Assembly: GCA_041568335.1 (NCBI GenBank)
Contig: JBFFZZ010000076.1
Span: 1-11,503, forward strand
DNA length: 11,503 nucleotides
Source of the DNA: WVWW01 sp041568335
GTDB lineage: Bacteria; Acidobacteriota; Polarisedimenticolia; Polarisedimenticolales; Polarisedimenticolaceae
Direction: 5' to 3'
Shown here: one piece after another, positions 7,181 through 11,503 of the stretch
How positions within the stretch are numbered: position 1 is the stretch's first letter
Layout: the number at the start of each line of letters is the position of its first letter
Program-made: the position numbers and the translations under genes
Notes under the pieces: model-generated
The model's input: only the letters and a program-made list of their open reading frames with translations
Database searches by the model: none
What the model was told of the DNA's origin: nothing

Positions 7181-8857
7181 ATGAAGTTGATCGAATGCGT
7201 ACCGAACATCAGCGAAGGCCGTGACCGCTCCGTGATCGACGCCGTCACCGCCGAGGTCGACGCCACCGACGGGGCGCAGCTCCTGGACGTGGATCCGGGG
7301 GAGGCGACCCACCGTACGGTCATCACGTTTGCGGGGCCACCCGACGCGGTCGTCGAGGCGGCGTTCCGCGTGATCCGCAAGGCGGCCGAGCTGATCGACA
7401 TGAGCAAGCACCGCGGCGCGCACCCGCGGATGGGGGCGACCGATGTTTGCCCGTTCGTGCCGATGCAGGGCGCGACGATGGACGACTGCATCGCGGCGGC
7501 GAAACGCCTCGGCGAGCGTGTCGGCGACGAGCTCGAGATTCCGGTCTACCTCTATGGGGAGGCCGCGCAGAAGCCCGAGCGTAAGCGGTTACCCGACATC
7601 CGCGAGGGTGAGTACGAAGCGCTGCCGGAAAAACTCAAGGACCCCGACTTCGCGCCGGACTTCGGCCCCGCGGAGTTCAACGCTCGGGCGGGCGCGACGG
7701 CGATCGGCGGCCGGCCGTTCCTGATCGCCTGGAACGTCAACCTCAACTCGCGCAACCGGAAGATCGCGAACAAGGTGGCCGCCGAGCTGCGCGAAAAGGG
7801 CAAGATCAAGCGCGACGCGAACAACAAGTTCGTCCGCGACAAGTCGGGTAAGGTCGCGCGCCAGCCCGGGCGCTTCACCGAGCTGCAGGGCGGCGGCTGG
7901 TACATCGACGAATACCGGCGAGCGCAGATCACGTTCAACCTCATGGACTACAAGGTCACCTCGTTGCACGCGGTGTTCGACGCCTGTGTCGAGGAGGCGG
8001 ACAAGCTCGGCGCGCGGATCACCGGGAGCGAGCTCGTGGGGTTGGTGCCGCTCGAGGCCTTGCTGGCCGCGGGCGATCACTACCTGGCCAGGCAGGGCCT
8101 GACGACCGGAGTGCCCGAGGCCGAACGGCTCCACGCGGCGGTGATCTCGCTGGGTTTGGCCGAGCTGGCCCCGTTCGATCCGGCGGAGAAGATCCTCGAG
8201 TACAGGTATCGCGGCGCGCCGTCCGGGCTCAAGACGCTGACGCTGATCGACTTTTGCGACGAGCTGTCGAGCGACTCCCCCGCCCCGGGTGGCGGCAGCG
8301 TGGCCGCGCTTTGCGGTGCGTTGTCGGGGGCGCTATCCGCGATGGTGGCGACCCTCACCTGGTCGAAGAAAGGGCTCGAGGAGCGCCGGCCCGAGATGAA
8401 CGAGATCGGCCGCGCCGGCCAGGCCTTGAAGGACTGGTTCGTCGACGCCGTCGACCGCGATACCGACGCCTTCAACGACGTGATCGCGGCGCGCCGGCTC
8501 CCCAACAAGACGGACGAGGAAAAGGCGGCGCGTCTCGAGGCCATCGAGCGGGCCAACCAGTCGGCCACACGCGTCCCGCTCGCCGTCCTCGAGCGCAGCG
8601 TCGAAGCGATGGAGCTGGCCCTGCGGGTGGCCGGCCAGGGCATGCCCGCGTCGGCCTCCGACGCCGGCGTCGCCGGCGCCTGCGCCTTGGCCGCCGCGGA
8701 GGGCGCCGCGCTCAACGTGCGCATCAACCTGCCGTCGTTGACCGATGCGGCCGCGGCCGAGCAGATCCGCGGCTCCCAGGAAGAGCTGCTCGCCCGGGCA
8801 CGAAACCTGATCGTCGACGTGCAACGGGTGGTCGACGAGATCCTTGCGGCCGGCTAG
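7181..8857 (+). CDS. ftcD: Bifunctional glutamate formimidoyltransferase / formimidoyltetrahydrofolate cyclodeaminase
   Basis: Cytoplasmic enzyme of 558 residues carrying two folate reactions of histidine breakdown. The N-terminal part moves the formimino group of N-formimino-L-glutamate to tetrahydrofolate; the C-terminal part releases ammonia to give 5,10-methenyl-tetrahydrofolate. Residues 1-180 form the N-terminal transferase subdomain, starting MKLIECVPNISEG and including the active-site segment HRGAHPRMGATDVCPF (77-92); His81 matches the family's catalytic His by motif. Residues 181-340 form the second transferase subdomain (GGGWYIDEY, 237-245; GLVPLEAL, 287-294), with an insert of about 15 residues near 210-228 relative to the mammalian enzyme. 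Cyclodeaminase follows from about 352, with SPAPGGGSVAALCGA (366-380) and NLPSLTD (516-522). Length is close to the mammalian fused enzyme (about 540). The ATG at 7181 begins exactly where the family begins. No other hut gene is in view. Confidence 0.96.
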   Translation: MKLIECVPNISEGRDRSVIDAVTAEVDATDGAQLLDVDPGEATHRTVITFAGPPDAVVEAAFRVIRKAAELIDMSKHRGAHPRMGATDVCPFVPMQGATMDDCIAAAKRLGERVGDELEIPVYLYGEAAQKPERKRLPDIREGEYEALPEKLKDPDFAPDFGPAEFNARAGATAIGGRPFLIAWNVNLNSRNRKIANKVAAELREKGKIKRDANNKFVRDKSGKVARQPGRFTELQGGGWYIDEYRRAQITFNLMDYKVTSLHAVFDACVEEADKLGARITGSELVGLVPLEALLAAGDHYLARQGLTTGVPEAERLHAAVISLGLAELAPFDPAEKILEYRYRGAPSGLKTLTLIDFCDELSSDSPAPGGGSVAALCGALSGALSAMVATLTWSKKGLEERRPEMNEIGRAGQALKDWFVDAVDRDTDAFNDVIAARRLPNKTDEEKAARLEAIERANQSATRVPLAVLERSVEAMELALRVAGQGMPASASDAGVAGACALAAAEGAALNVRINLPSLTDAAAAEQIRGSQEELLARARNLIVDVQRVVDEILAAG

Positions 8858-9912
8858 ATCTCGGTGTCCGGGCCCAAGGCCGGATCCGGCGGAGCCAGCC
8901 GGTACAACGTACCGCGCCGTTCGCCGTGCTTTTGCAACACGCCGTGATCGACGAGCTTACGCAGGTTGTCCTTCAGCGTGTTCCGATTCGCACCGGTGGC
9001 CTCGATCAATAATCCGGCGCCGACGGTACCGTGCTCGCGCACCGCTTCCAGGATCGCCTGTTGGAGCGGTGGGAAGGCATGGGTGCGCTGCTCCAGCGCG
9101 ATCTTCAAATCGACCTTTTCCCGATGGCGGTCGAGCACCTTGACGAAGAACTCGATCCACGTCTCGACGTTGGGTCCACCACCCCAGAAACGTGTTTGTG
9201 CGGTGGCGACGCTCTCCTGGAACTCGTTGCGCAGCGCCTCGATCTGCACCTCGATGCTGGCGTAGGGGATGTGCGCGTAGCCCGCGCGACGCAGCAGGTG
9301 CCCGGTTGCGAGGAAAGCGGTACGACCGTTCCCCGTCTCGAACGGGCTCGCGGCCAACAGCCCCAGCACGAACGTCGCGATCGCCGGGATCGGGTGGCGC
9401 GACGGGTCGCGCAACGCGTGCTCGAGCCAACCGGTCAACGCCCGCATTTGCGGTTCGATCTGGCGTGGGGAGAGGGTGGAGAAGAGACGGCCGGTGGCGC
9501 GCCCCGAGGCGTCGAAGGCCTCGCGGATCAACGGGGCCTTCCGCCACGCGCTGGGTTGGACCTCGTAGGGACCGGTCACCGCGACCGCGTGCAACAGCGC
9601 AAAATCGGCGGGCCGCAACGGGCGATCCGGCGGAGCGAACGGAGCGCCGAGGGATGCGGCATAGCCCTTGACGAGGAGATCGTCGCGTGTGTGCGCGGCG
9701 TCTCCGCCGAGGATTCCCGCAACCTCGTCGTCCGAGATCTTGAGTCCGGCCAAGCGACAGGCCGCGGCCGTCGACTGGATCCTCGCCGCCTCGGCCAGGG
9801 AGACGAGTCTCGACGTCGATACCGGGTTGCCCGCGCTCCACCGGCCGCGGTGTTCGTCGACGCGGGCGATCCCCGAGAGAATGGATTTCGTGAGGGGGAC
9901 AGGAAATTCCAC
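8854..9912 (-). CDS. Fic-fold / winged-helix protein with degenerate active site (probable pseudoenzyme)
   Basis: A 352-residue protein of the Fic plus C-terminal winged-helix family. Active members transfer AMP to protein hydroxyls through the motif HxFx(D/E)GNGRxxR. Here the segment is SPFETGNGRTAF (189-200): the catalytic His is Ser189, the metal-binding acid is Thr193 and the last Arg is Phe200, while GNGR is kept. The inhibitory segment, normally (S/T)xxxE(G/N), reads ACRLAG (51-56), so its Ser and Glu are both Ala. Flanking residues align well with the family (AGYAHIPYASIE, 210-221). The winged helix spans about 280-340 (LLIEATGANRNTLKDNLRKL). I chose the GTG at 9912 because AGGTGA lies 4 nt upstream and a TTG at 9951 lies inside the predicted -10 box. 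The frame is intact, so this is not a broken gene. It ends at CTAG shared with the facing ftcD. Membership is firm; inactivity is inferred. Confidence 0.87.
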   Translation of the reverse strand: MEFPVPLTKSILSGIARVDEHRGRWSAGNPVSTSRLVSLAEAARIQSTAAACRLAGLKISDDEVAGILGGDAAHTRDDLLVKGYAASLGAPFAPPDRPLRPADFALLHAVAVTGPYEVQPSAWRKAPLIREAFDASGRATGRLFSTLSPRQIEPQMRALTGWLEHALRDPSRHPIPAIATFVLGLLAASPFETGNGRTAFLATGHLLRRAGYAHIPYASIEVQIEALRNEFQESVATAQTRFWGGGPNVETWIEFFVKVLDRHREKVDLKIALEQRTHAFPPLQQAILEAVREHGTVGAGLLIEATGANRNTLKDNLRKLVDHGVLQKHGERRGTLYRLAPPDPALGPDTEI

Positions 9913-9928
9913 GAAGTCACCTAATCGG

Positions 9929-9948
9929 ACACCCAAAAACACCCAAAA
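9929..9948. repeat. Perfect tandem decamer (2 x 10 bp) in the leader of the Fic-fold gene
   Basis: ACACCCAAAA occurs twice with no gap (9929-9938 and 9939-9948, plus-strand reading). It lies between the predicted -10 box and the ribosome-binding site of the Fic-fold gene, over the likely transcription start near 9943. A 10-bp period equals one helical turn, as in an operator bound by two subunits on one DNA face. The binding role is inferred; the repeat itself is exact. Confidence 0.5.
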
Positions 9949-9949
9949 C

Positions 9950-9978
9950 AATCTAGTGGTTTAGGTGAGAGCTTCCAA
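9950..9978 (-). promoter_or_regulatory. Predicted sigma70-type promoter of the Fic-fold gene
   Basis: On the minus strand, TTGGAA (9978-9973, 4/6 match) is followed by exactly 17 nt and TAGATT (9955-9950, 4/6 match). Transcription would begin near 9943, about 30 nt before the GTG at 9912, which fits the AGGTGA ribosome site at 9922-9917. The match is moderate, but spacing and position agree. Confidence 0.5.
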
Positions 9979-10114
9979 GAGTCCGGGTTATCGGCGCCGC
10001 TTCATCCTGCGACGAGCTCTCCGACGTTGTGGGAAGCCTTTCGGGCCGACCGGACCCACCCAATCGATCGCGATTCGCTCCCCGATCCGAAGGCGGGTTC
10101 ACTTCTACACCATC

Positions 10115-10142
10115 TTGCCACCGGAATGGAAGGACCTATACT
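10115..10142 (+). promoter_or_regulatory. Strong sigma70-type promoter of the PilZ-like gene
   Basis: TTGCCA at 10115-10120 (5/6) and TATACT at 10137-10142 (5/6) are separated by 16 nt. Transcription would start near 10149, only about 12 nt before the ATG at 10161 and just ahead of AGGA at 10150-10153. This gives a very short leader and rules out in-frame starts further upstream. It is the best promoter match in the window. Between it and the Fic promoter (9979-10114) I see only short palindromes. Confidence 0.65.
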
Positions 10143-10160
10143 TTGGAGCAGGACACCCAA

Positions 10161-10961
10161 ATGCGCCAGGATCCCCCCGAAAAACGCGTCGGCTACCGGT
10201 TTTTGGCCGGTCTGAAGGCCGCGGTCACCCTCGAATCGAAGGCTATCCCTTTTCAGGCTGTCGACCTGCACCGCGCCGGAGCCCTGGTCGAAGGCGACCT
10301 GGAGACCGAGCCGGATGCCCTGGCCTTCGTTTCGCTGACCAGCATTTCCGAGGATTTGTGCTTCGAGTCCCGCGGTCGCGTCACGCACGTGGAAGAAAAC
10401 GAAGAGACCGGACAGACGCGGATCGGGATTCACTTCGAGGCGCTGAGCGAGACGCAACGCGATTCACTCGAGCTTTTGGTCTCGCGGGTGGTCGAGGGCA
10501 TGAGCCCCGCCCCGCTTGCCCATCTGGCCCGCGACGCGTCGATCGAGGAGATCCGTACCGCGCTCAGGAACATCCCGCTGGCGCACAAGATCACGGTGGC
10601 TCAGAAGGCGTTGCCCCCCGAACGCAAGTTCCTGTTCCACGACAACAGCAACATGGTCATCGAGGCGATGTGTCGGAACCCGCAGTTGACCCTACCGGAG
10701 GTCATTCGCGTGCTGCGTATCCCGACGTTGCTGCCGACGACGCTCGAGCTGCTGGCGCGCGATTCGCGCTGGACCGCAAACGAAGAGATCAAGATCATGA
10801 TCTCGACGCACCCGAGGGTGACCTTCGCGGTCGCCGATCGGCTCGTCCGAACGCTCAGCCTGCCGGGGATCCGCAAGGTGATCCGTCTTCCGGGGTTGAA
10901 CCCGACGATCAAGGAACGGCTGGTCCAGACCATCCCGCACAAACAGCTGCAGGGCTGGTAG
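10161..10961 (+). CDS. PilZ-like domain protein with C-terminal helical-repeat module
   Basis: A 266-residue protein, probably cytoplasmic (no signal peptide or membrane segment). Residues 1-113 resemble a PilZ domain, which in active members binds cyclic di-GMP through RxxxR and (D/N)xSxxG. Here RxxxR is present (Arg9-Arg13, RVGYR), but the second motif reads DLHRAG (35-40), with His37 in place of Ser. Strands such as SRGRVTHVEENEETG and TRIGIHFEAL fit the PilZ barrel. Residues about 130-262 form an all-helical repeat region: HDNSNMVIEAMCRNPQLTLPE, then two similar units with NP or HP turns. It resembles the HEAT-like (DUF2336-type) module I associate with PilZ proteins of deltaproteobacteria and Myxococcota. 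The ATG at 10161 has AGGA 7 nt upstream and a strong promoter directly before it. It ends 3 nt from the facing DUF1015 gene. Partner and process are unknown. The PilZ assignment is likely but rests on one clear motif. Confidence 0.78.
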   Translation: MRQDPPEKRVGYRFLAGLKAAVTLESKAIPFQAVDLHRAGALVEGDLETEPDALAFVSLTSISEDLCFESRGRVTHVEENEETGQTRIGIHFEALSETQRDSLELLVSRVVEGMSPAPLAHLARDASIEEIRTALRNIPLAHKITVAQKALPPERKFLFHDNSNMVIEAMCRNPQLTLPEVIRVLRIPTLLPTTLELLARDSRWTANEEIKIMISTHPRVTFAVADRLVRTLSLPGIRKVIRLPGLNPTIKERLVQTIPHKQLQGW

Positions 10962-10964
10962 CGC

Positions 10965-11503
10965 TCAGAGCCGGTCCCCTTCCAGCAGCTGGACGACCAG
11001 ACCCGAGCACAGCTTCGGCTCGAACCAGGTGGACTTGGGCGGCATCACCGTACCGGCGTCGGCGACGGCCATCACCTCGTCGAGGCCGGTCGGCCAGAGC
11101 GAGAAGGCGATGGCGTCGCGTCCCGAATCGACGCGCTTTTCGAGCTCTTCCATCCCTCGGATCCCGCCGACGAAGTCGATTCGCTTGTCGGTCCGAGGAT
11201 CGCCGATCCCGAGGATCGGTTGGAGTAGCCGGGTCGTCAGGATCGAAACGTCGAGGCGCCCGACGACGTCCTCTTCCGGGATGATCTCGGGCTTGGCGGT
11301 CAGCAGCGACCAGCGCCCGTCCACGTACATGCCGAAGGACCCGCGATGCAGCGGTTTCTTCGCGCGCCAGTCCGGCTTGACGTGAAACCCCGCCTCCTTG
11401 ATGCGGGCGACGAGCGCCTCCGGATCGAGCCCGTTGAGGTCCGCAACGACCCGGTTGTAGTCCAGCACGTGGAGCTGATCCGCCGGGAAATGGACCGCCA
11501 TGA
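10965..11503 (-). CDS. DUF1015 family protein, C-terminal part (start beyond the window)
   Basis: The last 179 codons of a DUF1015 protein; full-length members have about 400-450 residues, so the N-terminal half lies beyond position 11503. Family segments are plain: FPADQLHVLDYNRVVADLNG at the start of the visible part, then LDVSILTTRLLQPILGI, DPRTDKRIDFVGGIRG, and GTVMPPKSTWFEPKLCSG near the C-terminus. The Met codon at 11501-11499 is internal, since this region follows several hundred residues in relatives. Molecular function is not established to my knowledge. The visible segment is intact, with a TGA at 10967-10965 just 3 nt from the stop of the convergent PilZ-like gene. Confidence 0.92.
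   Translation of the reverse strand, partial: MAVHFPADQLHVLDYNRVVADLNGLDPEALVARIKEAGFHVKPDWRAKKPLHRGSFGMYVDGRWSLLTAKPEIIPEEDVVGRLDVSILTTRLLQPILGIGDPRTDKRIDFVGGIRGMEELEKRVDSGRDAIAFSLWPTGLDEVMAVADAGTVMPPKSTWFEPKLCSGLVVQLLEGDRL

Noticed and set aside
9913..9951. TTG at 9951 as the start of the Fic-fold gene (13 extra residues)
   Set aside because: The TTG lies inside the predicted -10 box, so it would not be transcribed from that promoter. The GTG at 9912 has AGGTGA at proper distance.
9967..10021. 7-bp inverted repeat GAGAGCT / AGCTCTC between the Fic and PilZ promoters
   Set aside because: It is short with a 41-nt spacer; such pairs arise by chance. Kept only as a note.
10062..10075. Palindrome-like AATCG-ATCG-CGATT upstream of the PilZ promoter
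   Set aside because: The 5-bp arms in a region rich in CG and GATC words are not distinctive, and the site is 40 nt away from the -35 box.
10029..10160. Upstream in-frame ATG at 10029 for the PilZ-like gene
   Set aside because: The added 44 residues are low in family signal and would span a strong promoter (10115-10142). The ATG at 10161 has an AGGA site.
9965..11284. 439-codon plus-strand open frame spanning the PilZ-like and DUF1015 genes
   Set aside because: It overlaps two recognised genes in another frame or strand, and its product is Arg/Pro-rich without any family feature.
11499..11501. ATG as a true start of the DUF1015 gene
   Set aside because: The sequence following it belongs to the C-terminal half of the family, so the Met is internal and the gene continues past the window edge.

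Overview
The window reads as ordinary chromosomal DNA of a GC-rich Gram-negative bacterium. The sequence is strongly G/C-biased throughout, and it encodes an RND efflux pump with a lipoprotein adaptor, which implies an outer membrane. The PilZ plus helical-repeat protein resembles proteins I associate with Myxococcota and other deltaproteobacterial lineages, so that placement is my best guess, with low confidence. I see no tRNA, rRNA, CRISPR array, insertion sequence or phage gene.

Left part (1-6885, minus strand): one tightly packed efflux operon. Reading leftwards it has a lipoprotein membrane-fusion protein (GTG start at 6885), a 1254-residue RND permease (ATG at 5650) and a second RND permease (ATG at 1889) that runs off the window. 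Both junctions are 4-base ATGA stop/start overlaps, which suggests translational coupling. An outer-membrane TolC-type gene could lie beyond position 1. The first permease is about 200 residues longer than usual, mainly through a hydrophobic insert between TM6 and TM7.

Middle (6886-8857): a 295-base divergent spacer holds an A/T-rich island and a perfect 9-bp inverted repeat. It leads into a plus-strand gene for a fused formiminotransferase-cyclodeaminase, which joins histidine breakdown to the folate pool. No other histidine-utilisation gene is visible.

Right part (8854-11503): a minus-strand Fic-fold/winged-helix gene meets the end of the formiminotransferase gene at a shared CTAG. Its catalytic motif and its inhibitory motif have both lost their key residues, so it looks like a Fic pseudoenzyme with an intact DNA-binding-type tail. 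A promoter and a perfect 2 x 10-bp tandem repeat sit just upstream of its probable GTG start. Divergent from it, behind a strong promoter, is a PilZ-like protein with a C-terminal helical-repeat module. The last gene, on the minus strand, is the C-terminal part of a DUF1015 protein.

The most interesting items are the doubly degenerate Fic protein with its candidate operator, and the extra membrane domain in the first RND permease. I found no convincing multi-gene novel system.
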